A stretch of DNA of 64,000 nt from contig NC_014962.1 of the NCBI RefSeq assembly GCF_000186345.1, positions 1 through 64,000 on the forward strand, given 5' to 3'. Both the position numbers and the translations under genes were made by a program. Source of the DNA: Isosphaera pallida ATCC 43644 (GTDB taxonomy: Bacteria > Planctomycetota > Planctomycetia > Isosphaerales > Isosphaeraceae). A model generated the notes under the pieces. That model was not told where the DNA came from and made no database searches. It saw nothing but the letters and a program-made list of their open reading frames with translations. Shown piece by piece: positions 46,564 to 58,900 of this stretch (its first letter is position 1; each line of letters starts with the position of its first letter).

Positions 46564-47445
46564 ATGGCACTGCGGTTTGTGAAAATGCATGGAATTGGGA
46601 ATGACTACATATATATCAGTGGTTTTGATCAGCCGATTCCCGATGATCCCTCGGCGCTGGCGGTTCGGATCGCCGATCGTCATTTTGGGGTAGGTGGAGA
46701 TGGGTTGATCCTGGTGTTGCCTCCTGAGCCGGGGTCGGAGGCGGACGCGGTGATGCGGATGTTTAACGCCGATGGATCGGAAGGGGGGATGTGTGGCAAC
46801 GGGATTCGCTGCGTCGCCAAGTTCCTTTACGATAGCGGATACGTCCGTGCGCCGAGGATTCGAGTCAAGACCAAGGGGGCCGGGGTATTGAGCCTCGATC
46901 TGGAGATCGATCCGGCGTCGGATCGGGTGCGGCGGGTGCGGGTCGAGATGGGCGCGCCGATTCTCCGGGCGTCGGCCATTCCCACTACGTTGCCCGGCGA
47001 CCCGCCGTTAGACTATCCCATCGCCGTCACGTATGATGGGAAAACGATCACATATCGAGGCACGGCGGTTTCGATGGGCAATCCGCATTTGGTGATGTTC
47101 GTGGAGGATGTCGCGTCGATTGATCTGGAGCGGATCGGGCCGCTGCTGGAGCGTCACGAGGCGTTTCCCGATCGGGTCAATGTCCACGTTGCCCAGGTGG
47201 ACGCGCCCGACGTAGCGCGGATGCGGACTTGGGAGCGCGGCTCGGGGATTACCTTGGCCTGCGGCACCGGCGCGTGCGCGGTGTTGGTGGCCGGAGTGCT
47301 GACTGGGCGAACTGCCCGCGCCGCGCGGATTCATCTGCCCGGCGGCGCGCTCGACCTGGAATGGCCCCGCGACGGCGAAACCGTCATCATGACTGGTCCC
47401 GCTGTCACGGTGTTCGAGGGGGTGTGGGATGAGTCGCGCGTCTGA
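46564..47445 (+). CDS. dapF: Diaminopimelate epimerase
   Basis: Interconverts LL- and meso-diaminopimelate in lysine and peptidoglycan synthesis. The 293-residue protein has both catalytic cysteines: Cys77 in SEGGMCGNGIRC and Cys233 in GITLACGTGAC, plus FVKMHGIGNDYI at the N-terminus and AVSMGNPHLVMFV. The presence of dapF fits peptidoglycan-containing planctomycetes. ATG 46564 begins at the conserved N-terminus; ATG 46546 is an alternative. Confidence 0.96.
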   Translation: MALRFVKMHGIGNDYIYISGFDQPIPDDPSALAVRIADRHFGVGGDGLILVLPPEPGSEADAVMRMFNADGSEGGMCGNGIRCVAKFLYDSGYVRAPRIRVKTKGAGVLSLDLEIDPASDRVRRVRVEMGAPILRASAIPTTLPGDPPLDYPIAVTYDGKTITYRGTAVSMGNPHLVMFVEDVASIDLERIGPLLERHEAFPDRVNVHVAQVDAPDVARMRTWERGSGITLACGTGACAVLVAGVLTGRTARAARIHLPGGALDLEWPRDGETVIMTGPAVTVFEGVWDESRV

Positions 47446-48409
47446 TCGGATCGCGCTGCTGCTTGATTGCAGATCGGATCAGTCCATAAAGACGACGTGC
47501 TTGCTTCCTGGTGCCTCGCGCTTGGTGTTCATCACCACGCGGCACCACCAGGTCGGAGTGATGCGCGGAGGGGTCGGGGTGGCGGATCTTCCCTTTGACG
47601 AACAAGCCGGCATGGATCCAAACCGCGCGGAACCGCGCCGACTTCTCTGGGGAACCGGAATCCCATCGCGGCATGATCGACAGGTTGGAGCGGGTCTACG
47701 CGCCGGCCTGTTTGCAGGCGGTCGCCCAAGTATTGCGGAGCGACGCCTGATCGACGCGGCAAGGATCCCGAACCGCAAAGCTGACGAATGGCTCGCCGCG
47801 GCGGTCCTTCTCGATCCCAACCTTGTGGAATCCTCCGACCGGAACGCTCCTCAAGAATCCCGTTGACCCAACCCGCCCCTCACGCGCGACCCGACGCGAG
47901 CGCCCATTTCTTCCTGAGACGCCACAGCCAATCGCACCGGGTTTGACGGCGAGAGGCTGTTGAAAAAGAATTGGGCATTGGTTACGCCGGCGAAACCCCA
48001 TTGGCGACGCGAGCCCAGCTCCGTAGAATGGTTGACGGAGATAAGATCAACAAGGAGCAGGGTGCCTAGTTCCATCCCGAACGTTCCGTCAGCGTGCGAG
48101 GCCGCCGTCAGGATTCGCGGGTGATTCTTCCGTATCCGATCCGACTTCTCCTCAATGGGGTCTCCAGAATCGCTCGCCCCGTCGGATTGAGCAGCGCGTC
48201 CCGCTCTTGTAACAGGGGCCGGCGCGAGGTGCGGGATATCGGTTGACCTCACCCGCCGGGCTGGATTCGATGGCTCCCTTCCTGGTACCAGTTCCCATTC
48301 AACGAGCCTTCCGTCGTCGCCTCGAACTCGACAATCATAATCATTGCTTCCCTCCCGCCTTCCCTCCCCCGCCTTTCGGTCTTCCCCGCCCCGCGAGGAG
48401 ATTCCCGCC
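47446..48409. other. Gene-poor region with a possible decayed minus-strand gene
   Basis: About 960 bases without an intact gene. On the minus strand, a protein-like frame (48001 to 47696, with KVGIEKDRRGEPFVSFAVRD and LRNTWATACKQAGA) meets a TAG at 47698-47696 and continues in the same frame (PEKSARFRAVWIHAGLFVKG); the next protein-like piece (TPTWWCRVVMNTKREAPGSK) is in another frame and ends at 47479. This pattern fits a gene broken by one stop and one frameshift, but I recognise no family and cannot exclude chance. The last 70 bases before 48410 are pyrimidine-rich. Confidence 0.35.
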
Positions 48410-51400
48410 ATGTCTTTCGTTCGCCCGATTTGGATCCGAACCCGGTGGATGACCTGGCTCATCCTCGGTTCGAGCGCGTTGCTTCCGCCGGCCTGGTCGG
48501 CTCCGCTCCGCGTCGTGGACGAAGCGGCCGCGTCCCAGCCACCCGCGACCGTTAGCTATTACGAGCAGGTCCGACCAATCTTCCAAAACCATTGCCAGGG
48601 TTGCCATCAGCCCGCCAAAGCGCAAGGCGGGTATGTCATGACGGAGTTTTCTGCCCTGCTCAAGGGGGGCGACATTGGCAACGCGATCGTGCCTGGCGAT
48701 GTCGAGGCCAGTGAATTGGTGATGCGTTTAGAATTGGAGGAGGGGGACGAGGCGCTGATGCCCAAAGGCGGGCCTCCGCTGTCCAAGCTCGAAATCGAGA
48801 CCATTAAGACCTGGATTGCCCAGGGAGCCCGCGACGATACCCCCGAATCAGCCAAGCGGACCTACGACGCCGAGCATCCCCCCATCTACAATCGTCCGCC
48901 AGTGGTCGCGGCGTTGGACTTCTCGCCCGACGGCCGGTTTTTGGCGGTGGGCGGCTTCCATGAGACGCTTCTAATGAGCGCCGACGGGTCGCAACGGCTG
49001 GCTCGTCTGATCGGGGTTTCGGAGCGGATCGAGTCGGTCAAGTTCTCGCCCGATGGCAAGCGTCTGGCCGTTTCGGGCGGTTTGCCCGCGCGGATGGGCG
49101 AAATCCAGGTTTGGAACGTCGAGACCGGCAAGCTCCTGTTGTCGGTTCCGGTCACCTACGACACGGTTTACGGCGTCAACTGGTCGCCGGACGGAACGCT
49201 GATTTCGTTCGGCTGCGCTGACAATACCGTGCGGGCGATCGATTCGCGCACCGGCAAACAAGTGGTGTACATGGGGTCGCACAACGATTGGGCGCTGGAC
49301 ACCGTCTTCACCAAAGACGGCAGCCGCCTAGTCTCGGTCAGCCGGGACATGACCGCCAAACTGACCGAGGTGGCCACCCAACGTTTCATCGACAATTTGA
49401 CCTCGATCACCCCCGGCGCGCTCAAGGGCGGGCTGGCGGCCGTGGCGCGTCATCCGGAGCGTGACGAGATCGTGGTGGGCGGCTCCGACGGCAAGCCGCG
49501 GGTTTATCGGATCGACCGCCTGACCGCGCGGGTCATCGGCGACGACTCGAACCTGATTCGCCAACTGCCGGGCGTCAACGGTCGGATCAACGATGTGGCG
49601 GTCAGTCCCGACGGCAAGCGGATCGCCGTGGTGGGCGGTCTCGACGGCCAAGGCGAACTGGTGATCCACTCCTACGAGTTCGACACCGGATTGCCCGAGG
49701 ACATCAAGGCGATCAACGCTAAGGTGATTTCCTCCCGCACCGCCGAAGAGAACGCCAAGCTGGCGGCCTACTACGTCAAGGACATCCGGGAAGTGGCGCG
49801 GGTGGGACTGGCCTCCACCGCGCTTTACGCCGTTGCCTTCGCCGCCGACGGCCAAAGCGTGGCGGTGGCCGGGACTGACGGCCTGGTGCGGGTTTATGAG
49901 ACCGAGACCGGCAAGCCGGTCCGCGAATTCCTGGCCGCTCCGGTGGGCGAATCGACTCCCACGCCCGCGGAGGCGTTGGCCGCCACGCCCAACGCCTCGG
50001 TGTCCAACACGGTGACCACCACCTCCCGCGCCTGGTCGGCCACTGGGATCGACCTGCCCGGCGAGATCAACCCACCCAGCGAAACCTTGCCACCAGGCCG
50101 CACGGTGACCACTCTGAGCGTCGCGCCCCAGGCGATCGAGCTGGATGGCCCCTTCGCTTACGCGCAGCTCGTGGTGTCGGCCACCCTCGACAGCGGCGAC
50201 GTGGTGGATGTCACCCGGATGGTCCGCTACGAACTCTCGGCCCCGGTCGCGGCGATCTCGCCCACCGGCATGATCACCGCCGAAAACGACGGCCGCGCCG
50301 AGCTCAAGCTGACCCTGGGGGATCGGGTGTTGGTGGTGCCGGTGAGCGTGACACGCCACGATCCGCCCGCCGATCCATCCCAGCAGTTCGTGCCCGACTT
50401 CGTGCGCGACGTCAACCCAGTGCTGTCCAAACTGGGTTGCAACCAGGGAACCTGCCACGGCGCGGCTCAGGGCAAGAACGGTTTCAAGCTGTCGTTGCGG
50501 GGCTACGACCCGATTTTCGACATCCGAGCGCTGACCGACGACCACGCCGCTCGCCGAGTCAATCTCGCCTCGGCTGAGGACAGCCTGATGCTGCTCAAGC
50601 CCACCGGGTCGGTTCCCCACCAGGGCGGGCGGCTGATGACCCCCGGCTCGACCTACCACACCATCGTGCGCGACTGGATCGCCGCCGGAGCCAAACTCAA
50701 CCGCGACACCCCCAAGGTGGTCAAGATTGAGCTGTTCCCGCTCAACCCGGTCGTACAGACCGTCGGCGGCCGTCAGCAACTGCGGGTGTTGGCCACCTAC
50801 GCCGACGGCCAGGTCAAAGACGTGACCCGTGAGGCGTTCATCGAAAGCGGCAACACCGAAGTCGCCACCGCCGACCGCAACGGCCTGATGACCTCGCTGC
50901 GTCGCGGCGAAGCCCCTATGCTGGCCCGCTACGAGGGAGCCTACGCCGCCACGACCCTAACCGTCATGGGGAACCGCGACGGCTTCCAGTGGACCCCACC
51001 CCCCTCCTGGGGACGGATCGACGACTTGGTGGCCGCCAAGTGGCAACGGATGAAGATCCAACCCTCCGAACTCACCACCGACGCCGAGTTCCTCCGTCGG
51101 GTTTACCTCGACCTGACCGGATTGCCACCCACCCCCGAGGAGGTCTCCGCCTTCCTTGCCGACTCCCGGGACACCCGCGTCAAACGCGACGAGGTCATCG
51201 ACCGTCTGATCGGCTCCGAAGCATTCATCGAACATTGGACCAATAAATGGGCCGACCTACTCCAGGTCAACAGCAAGTTTCTCGGCCCCGAGGGAGCCAA
51301 AGCGTTCCGCGACTGGATTCGCAACGAAGTCGCCGCCAACACCCCTTACGACCAGTTCGCCCGCAAGATTCTGACCGCTTCAGGATCAACCCGCGAAAAC

Positions 51401-53644
51401 CCGGCCGCGTCGTACTTCAAAATCCTCCGCAGCCCCGACGCGATCATGGAAAACACCACCCACCTCTTCCTCGGAGTCCGGTTCAACTGCAACAAGTGCC
51501 ACGATCATCCCTTCGAGAGGTGGACGCAAGATCAGTATTACCAAACGGCGGCCTACTTCGCCCGGGTCGGCCTGGACACCGACCCCGAGAGCAAGGGTCG
51601 GATGATCGGGGGCACGGCTGTTGAGGGCGGCAAGCCGCTCTACGAAATCGTCAGCGACAAGCCTGAAGGGGAAGTGATCCACGATCGGACCCAGCAACCT
51701 ACCCCGCCCAAGTTCCCGTTTGAGTGCCACTACTCCTCCCCTGGTGAAGGGGCCAGTCGTCGCGCGGAACTGGCGGCCTGGATCACCTCGCCGGACAACG
51801 CCTATTTTGCCAAGAGCTACGTGAATCGGCTGTGGGGCTACCTCCTGGGCGTGGGGATCATGGAGCCCATCGACGACCTGCGTGCTGGCAATCCGCCCTC
51901 CAACCCGGAACTGCTGGATTACCTCACGGCCGAGTTTCTGGCCTCGGGCATGAATCCCCGGGCGATCATGGCCCAGATCTGCAAGTCGCGTGTCTACCAG
52001 CTTTCGGTGAAGACCAACCGCTGGAACGAGGATGACACCATCAACTTCTCGCACGCGCAGCCGCGTCGTCTCCCGGCCGAGACGTTGTACGACGCGATCC
52101 ACGCCGTGACCGGGGTTCCCTCGACGATTCCTGGCGTCCCCCCCGGCACCCGCGCCGCGGCGATCCCGGATTCAGGCATCGACCTACCCAGCGGCTTCTT
52201 CGCAACCTTCGGCCGTCCGGTTCGGGAAAGCGCCTGCGAATGTGAGCGCTCCAGCGACCTGCAACTTGGTCCAGTCATGGCGCTGGTGAGCGGGCCGACC
52301 CTGGCCGACGCCATTGCCGCCCCCAACAACGCCATTGCCAAACTGGCTGAAACCACCCCGGACGACCGCGATCTGATCGCGTCGATCTATCTGCGGGTGT
52401 TGAATCGTCCGGCGACCCCGGCTGAGATTGAAGCCGGTCTGGAGTTCTTCACCCGGGTCGAACTAGACCACGCCCAGGTGGTCGCCGACCTGGCTGCCGC
52501 CGAGGCCGAAGCCGCGCCCCGAACCCTGCAACGGGCCAAGGCGCGCTTGGAGGCGATCGACCAGGCCCGCGCTGCTCTGGAGGCGTATCAGCCCGAACGT
52601 CTCGCCAAACTCAAGGAGGCCGAGGCGCGGCGTCTGGAAGCCATCGCCCAGGCCGAGAAGGCGGTCGAGGACTACAAAGCCACCAAGTTCGGCGAGAAAC
52701 TGGCCGCCTGGGAGGCTGAACAAACCCACCGAGTCGCCTGGTCGATCCTGGAACCGACCGACCTCAAGGGCGGAGCCAAAGACCTCGTTCTGACCCGCGA
52801 GGCCGACGGCTCGATCACCGCTTCGGGTCCCTCCGCCAAGACCACCTACGTCGTGACCGCGCCGGCCCCCGCCGGGATCCAACGGATCACCGCGCTGCGG
52901 TTGGAGGCGATGACCGATCCCCGTCTGCCCGCCAACGGCCCCGGACGCGCCCAGAACGGCAACTTCGTGGTCAACGAACTGACCTTGAAAGTCGGCCCCA
53001 AGGACGACCCCAAGGCGGCCCAACCCGTCAAAATCAAGGCGGCCCACGCCGATTACACCCAGCCCGGTTTCGACCCGGCCCACCTCTTCGACGGTCAGAC
53101 CGGACAACCCAACAACGGTTGGGCGATCCATCCGGCGATGGGTGTGACCCACTGGGTGACTCTGGAACTCGACCAACCGATCGAAGTCTCCGCCAACACC
53201 ATGCTGACCGTCGCCCTGGCGCAAAACTACACCGACGGCCAACACGCCCTAGGACGGTTCCGCTTGGCCGTCAGCGGCGCGGAGAACGTCGGTCTGAGTC
53301 TGGCGGGCGAATACGACGCGATCCTCTCGACCCCCGCGTCCGAGCGGACCGAACAGCAAACCGCGACCCTACGCCACTATTTCGCCGCGCTTGACGAGGA
53401 GTTCCGCAAGCTGGTCGCGGCCGTGGACGAGGCCAAAAAGCCGGTGCCGCCCGACCCGCGGCAGCTTGAACTGGAGGCGGCCCTGGCCCGTGCGAGGGCT
53501 CCGCTCCAACCCGAACCTCGGTTGGTTCAGTTGCGGGCCGATCTGGAAATGTCGCTCAAACAGGTCGCCAACCCGCGGCTCACCGCCGCGCAAGACCTCA
53601 CCTGGGCGCTAATCAACAGCCCCGCCTTCCTGTTCAACCATTGA
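48410..53644 (+). CDS. Cytochrome-WD40-DUF1549-DUF1553 fusion protein
   Basis: A 1744-residue exported protein. Order: signal peptide (1-31); planctomycete cytochrome module with CQGCH at 62-66 and the MPKGGPPLS methionine loop; a WD40 beta-propeller (about 140-520) with repeats such as ALDFSPDGRFLAVGG, VKFSPDGKRLAVSGG and VNWSPDGTLIS; an Ig-like segment; a second cytochrome-like module with LGCNQGTCHG (CX4CH, about 677); another Ig-like domain; DUF1549; CNKCHDHPFERW (CXXCH, about 1028); DUF1553; a coiled coil (about 1360-1430); a beta-rich insert; and the family C-terminus ALINSPAFLFNH. Three heme-type motifs suggest electron transfer or redox sensing; the catalytic role is unknown. GAGGAG 9 bases before ATG 48410 supports the start. 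Confidence 0.9.
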   Translation: MSFVRPIWIRTRWMTWLILGSSALLPPAWSAPLRVVDEAAASQPPATVSYYEQVRPIFQNHCQGCHQPAKAQGGYVMTEFSALLKGGDIGNAIVPGDVEASELVMRLELEEGDEALMPKGGPPLSKLEIETIKTWIAQGARDDTPESAKRTYDAEHPPIYNRPPVVAALDFSPDGRFLAVGGFHETLLMSADGSQRLARLIGVSERIESVKFSPDGKRLAVSGGLPARMGEIQVWNVETGKLLLSVPVTYDTVYGVNWSPDGTLISFGCADNTVRAIDSRTGKQVVYMGSHNDWALDTVFTKDGSRLVSVSRDMTAKLTEVATQRFIDNLTSITPGALKGGLAAVARHPERDEIVVGGSDGKPRVYRIDRLTARVIGDDSNLIRQLPGVNGRINDVAVSPDGKRIAVVGGLDGQGELVIHSYEFDTGLPEDIKAINAKVISSRTAEENAKLAAYYVKDIREVARVGLASTALYAVAFAADGQSVAVAGTDGLVRVYETETGKPVREFLAAPVGESTPTPAEALAATPNASVSNTVTTTSRAWSATGIDLPGEINPPSETLPPGRTVTTLSVAPQAIELDGPFAYAQLVVSATLDSGDVVDVTRMVRYELSAPVAAISPTGMITAENDGRAELKLTLGDRVLVVPVSVTRHDPPADPSQQFVPDFVRDVNPVLSKLGCNQGTCHGAAQGKNGFKLSLRGYDPIFDIRALTDDHAARRVNLASAEDSLMLLKPTGSVPHQGGRLMTPGSTYHTIVRDWIAAGAKLNRDTPKVVKIELFPLNPVVQTVGGRQQLRVLATYADGQVKDVTREAFIESGNTEVATADRNGLMTSLRRGEAPMLARYEGAYAATTLTVMGNRDGFQWTPPPSWGRIDDLVAAKWQRMKIQPSELTTDAEFLRRVYLDLTGLPPTPEEVSAFLADSRDTRVKRDEVIDRLIGSEAFIEHWTNKWADLLQVNSKFLGPEGAKAFRDWIRNEVAANTPYDQFARKILTASGSTRENPAASYFKILRSPDAIMENTTHLFLGVRFNCNKCHDHPFERWTQDQYYQTAAYFARVGLDTDPESKGRMIGGTAVEGGKPLYEIVSDKPEGEVIHDRTQQPTPPKFPFECHYSSPGEGASRRAELAAWITSPDNAYFAKSYVNRLWGYLLGVGIMEPIDDLRAGNPPSNPELLDYLTAEFLASGMNPRAIMAQICKSRVYQLSVKTNRWNEDDTINFSHAQPRRLPAETLYDAIHAVTGVPSTIPGVPPGTRAAAIPDSGIDLPSGFFATFGRPVRESACECERSSDLQLGPVMALVSGPTLADAIAAPNNAIAKLAETTPDDRDLIASIYLRVLNRPATPAEIEAGLEFFTRVELDHAQVVADLAAAEAEAAPRTLQRAKARLEAIDQARAALEAYQPERLAKLKEAEARRLEAIAQAEKAVEDYKATKFGEKLAAWEAEQTHRVAWSILEPTDLKGGAKDLVLTREADGSITASGPSAKTTYVVTAPAPAGIQRITALRLEAMTDPRLPANGPGRAQNGNFVVNELTLKVGPKDDPKAAQPVKIKAAHADYTQPGFDPAHLFDGQTGQPNNGWAIHPAMGVTHWVTLELDQPIEVSANTMLTVALAQNYTDGQHALGRFRLAVSGAENVGLSLAGEYDAILSTPASERTEQQTATLRHYFAALDEEFRKLVAAVDEAKKPVPPDPRQLELEAALARARAPLQPEPRLVQLRADLEMSLKQVANPRLTAAQDLTWALINSPAFLFNH

Positions 53645-53922
53645 TGGAAGGCCTCAGCTCAGCCTGATGGAGCGGGTGATTGGTGCCGAGTCACGCGGTG
53701 GCCAACCCCTCCAACGGTCGCGGCGGGTGACAAACGGGAAGGATCGGCCGGCTCAGCTCGATCAACTCGACTCGACACCGCTCGATCCTCCCGACCCCAC
53801 TCTATCCCGTGGGTTCCATTCCAACCCGCCATCTGGTTCGCCGCCGTTTGGAACCCTCCCTCATCCCTTCACTTTCCCTCCCCCCCTCCCTCCCGTTTCC
53901 CCTGCGTCAAGGAGCCCCGGTC
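53645..53922 (+). promoter_or_regulatory. Pyrimidine-rich leader before the second DUF1501 gene
   Basis: 278 bases between the fusion gene and the DUF1501 gene. The last 60 bases before the SD (about 53855-53905) are almost entirely C and T on the plus strand, like the tract before 48410. No gene is seen. Confidence 0.4.
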
Positions 53923-55416
<1,494 letters not shown>

Positions 55417-55907
55417 GAACGGCCAAGTCGAGGCGATTTGCCCATCTTGATTCCGCTCCACCTCCAGCCCGCGTCCGCCTCGCGCGGCTAAGTGGGGCCG
55501 TTCCATCTCAACTTAGTCGCTGACGCTTGCCGCCGGCTCCGATCGTTCGTCTTGCCGCGATGGTCGGAGCTGGTGGCGTTGTTCGGTCCCGCCCCAACTT
55601 GACGCGCCCCGCCTACCGCGGCGATCCAACCCGTCTTGTCCGATCCCCACCGCGATCGAGTCGAGCGCGGGAGTTGAAACGCCGAGATTTTCGCGTGACG
55701 TAACCATTGGGCGTGAAAACGGTTACGTTGGGAAAACCGAAGAGCTGGTTGGGTTCGACTTGGGAACAGTGACGATTGAGACTATCCTATTGAAGAGGAT
55801 CGCAGGCCGAGGATCGGCCCGCGAATTAGGCGGTTGGGTCGCAACTCATCAACACAGCACACCCCGGGGCCGACGGTGAAGACGGGTTTGGTTCCACGTC
55901 TGTCACG
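55417..55907. other. Upstream region of sucA
   Basis: About 490 bases between the DUF1501 gene and sucA with no supported gene. It contains the inverted repeat and promoter listed separately. Confidence 0.5.
55698..55788 (+). promoter_or_regulatory. Candidate operator and promoter for sucA
   Basis: A perfect inverted repeat ACGTAACC (55698-55705) / GGTTACGT (55721-55728) with a 15-base spacer lies just upstream of a possible promoter: TTGGGA (55760-55765), 17-base spacer, TATCCT (55783-55788). This gives a leader of about 110 bases. The repeat position would suit an activator. Confidence 0.4.
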
Positions 55908-58900
55908 ATGTCTCATAACCGGGTGGCCGGGATGTTTCCCATGAATCGCTCGACAGTGGCGAGTCGGTGGAATCTGGATCTCCTTGAAGCTAAACTCGCC
56001 GATTGGAAACGCGATCCCTTAGCGGTCGAGGAATCGTGGCGGTTGTTTTTTGAAGGTTACGAACTGGGTCTGACCGACCTGGAAACCAAACGTCCGGCGG
56101 CGACCGCGGCCCCGGCCGCGGTGGCCCCTGTGCCGCCGCCTGCAAGCGAGGCGGGCCGCGCTCCGGCGAGTTTCTCCGAATACGACCTGGACATTGCACG
56201 CAAGCAGGCGTCGGTCACCCGCCTGGTGGACGCCTATCGGGAAATCGGCCACTTCCTGGCCGACCTCGACCCGCTCCAGCTCACCCCCAAACTCGAACGC
56301 CACGAATTGCTCGACCTCGAAGCGTTCGACCTGGACGAAACCGATCTCGACACCGTGTTCTACACCCGGTTGTTCGAGCCCAACCGAGCCAGCCTACGCG
56401 AACTGATCGCCGCGCTTCGGGAAACCTATTGCCGCACGATCGGCGTGGAATACATGCATATCCACGACAACCGAATCCGGCAATGGCTTCAAGCTCGCAT
56501 GGAACCAATCCGCAACCGGCCCAATCTGGGGACGCACAAGAAGCGGCGATTGTTGCTCAAGTTGTACGCGGCCGATCTCTTCGAGCGGTTTCTTCAGAAG
56601 CATTACGCTGGTCAAAAGCGATTCGGTCTGGAAGGGGCTGAGTCGGTCATCCCCCTGATCGATGCCATCATCGAACGGGGGGGAGCCGGCCAAGTCCGCG
56701 AGGTGGTGCTGGGGATGCCCCACCGAGGCCGGCTCAACGTGTTGGCCAATATTCTGCACAAACCCTATGGCATGATCTTCGGCGAATTCGAAGGTCACAT
56801 GGCCCCGGAAACCGTCTGCGGCGACGGCGACGTGAAATACCACCTGGGCTTCTCCGCCGATCATGTGACTAGCTGCGGCCAGATGGTCCACCTCTCCCTG
56901 ACTCCCAACCCCAGCCACCTGGAGGCGGTCAACCCTGTGGTCGAAGGCCGGGTCCGCGCCAAGCAACGCCACCTTCGCGACCGCGACGGCCGCATGGTCC
57001 TGCCCCTGCTGATCCACGGCGACGCCGCCTTCGCCGGTCAGGGAATCGTGGCCGAAACCCTCAACCTCTCCCGCTTGCCCGGCTACCGCACCGGCGGCAC
57101 CGTCCACATCATCGTCAACAACCAGATCGGCTTCACCACCGCCCCCAAGGACGCCCGTAGCTCGCCCTACTGCACCGATGTCGCCAAGATGATCGACGTG
57201 CCGATTTTCCACGTCAATGGCGACGATCCCGAGGCGGTGGTCCACGTCGCGGAAATCGCACTGGATTTCCGCCAGACCTTTGGCATGGACGTGGTGATTG
57301 ACCTCGTTTGCTACCGTCGCCACGGCCACAACGAGTTGGACGAACCGCGCTTCACCCAGCCGCGGATGTATCGGGCGATCGACGCCCGCCCGCCGGTCAA
57401 GCAGATCTACACCGATCAACTGATCGCCTCCGGCGAACTGACCCGTAAGGAGGCTGAGACGATCGCCGAAACCTTCGAGGAGAAGATGGAGGCGATCTTC
57501 AACGAGATCCACAACCAACCGCCACCCACTCCCACGCCGCCCAAGAGCTTTGGCGGTCCCTGGAAGGGTCTGGTCCGCGATTACTCGTTCGAGCCGGTGG
57601 AAACTGGGGTCTCGCAAGAAACCCTGGCGCGGATCGTGGCCCATGTGACCACCCCACCGCCGCCCGGCGCTTACGGTCGACCCGACCGTCCGTTCAAACT
57701 CAACCCGATCCTCGACCGGATCCTGCGCCAACGCGCCAAAGCGATGGCCGAGGGGGGCCCAATCGACTGGGCATTCGCCGAGACCCTGGCGTTCGGCTCG
57801 CTGCTGATCGAAGGACACCCGGTTCGGCTCTCTGGCCAGGACTCGCGGCGAGGCACCTTCTCGCAACGCCACGCCGTCTGGGTCGATCCCGAAACCGGCG
57901 AGGAATATTACCCGCTCCGCCACCTCGCCCCCGAAGCCGCCGAATTCTTCGTTTACGACAGTTTCCTGTCCGAAGCCGCCGTGTTGGGCTTCGAGTACGG
58001 TGTGGCGTTGGATTCCCCTCATGTTCTGGTGATGTGGGAAGCCCAGTTCGGCGACTTCGCAAACGGCGCTCAGGCGATCATCGATCAATTCATCGCCTCC
58101 GGCGAATCAAAGTGGGGACGTGCCAACGGGGTGGTGCTGCTGCTGCCCCATGGCTACGAAGGCCAGGGGCCAGAACACTCCTCGGCCCGTCTGGAACGGT
58201 TCCTCCAACTCCACGCCTCCGCCGAAAACAACATCGAAGTGGTCTACCCCACCACCCCCGCCCAGTATTTCCACCTGCTGCGCCGGCAGCTCAAACGCAA
58301 CTTCCGCAAGCCCCTGATCGTGATGACCCCCAAGAGTCTGCTGCGCCGCAAGGAAGCCACCAACACCGTAGCCGACCTAACCACGGGCCGGTTCCGCGAA
58401 GTGCTGGACGATCCCGCCATCACTAACCCCGACCAAGTCAAGCGCGTGATCCTCTGCTCGGGCAAGGTGTACTACGATCTGGCGGCTCGTCTCGCCAAGG
58501 AGACCGAACTCCGCGGCAACATCGCGCTGGTGCGGATCGAGCAACTGGCCCCCTGGCCGCTCGACGCCCTCAAGACGCTCAAGGCCCGCTACCATCAGAC
58601 CCGCCAATGGATCTGGGCGCAGGAGGAATCGCAGAATATGGGGGCCTGGAGCTTTGTGTCCCCCCGGTTGCGCGACCTGTTGGGAATCGCTGTGCCCTAT
58701 GTGGGGCGGGACTCCAGCGCCTCGCCAGCGACCGGCTCTTCCAAGGTCCACGACCGCGAGCAGGCGGAACTCGTCGAAGCAGCGCTGTTCGGCGACGGCG
58801 GCCATGTGGTCACCGCCACCCCCCGCACCCCTCATCTCGTGTCGGTACCTACCGCCGCCAACGGCTCCGCCTCATCGTCGGCCTCTGCTGCCAATGGCGC

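Noticed and set aside
49328-50779. Minus-strand open frame of 483 codons
   Set aside because: Antisense to the WD40 part of the cytochrome fusion; no domain-like sequence.
56394-58088. Minus-strand open frame of 564 codons
   Set aside because: Lies entirely within sucA, which carries all catalytic motifs on the other strand.
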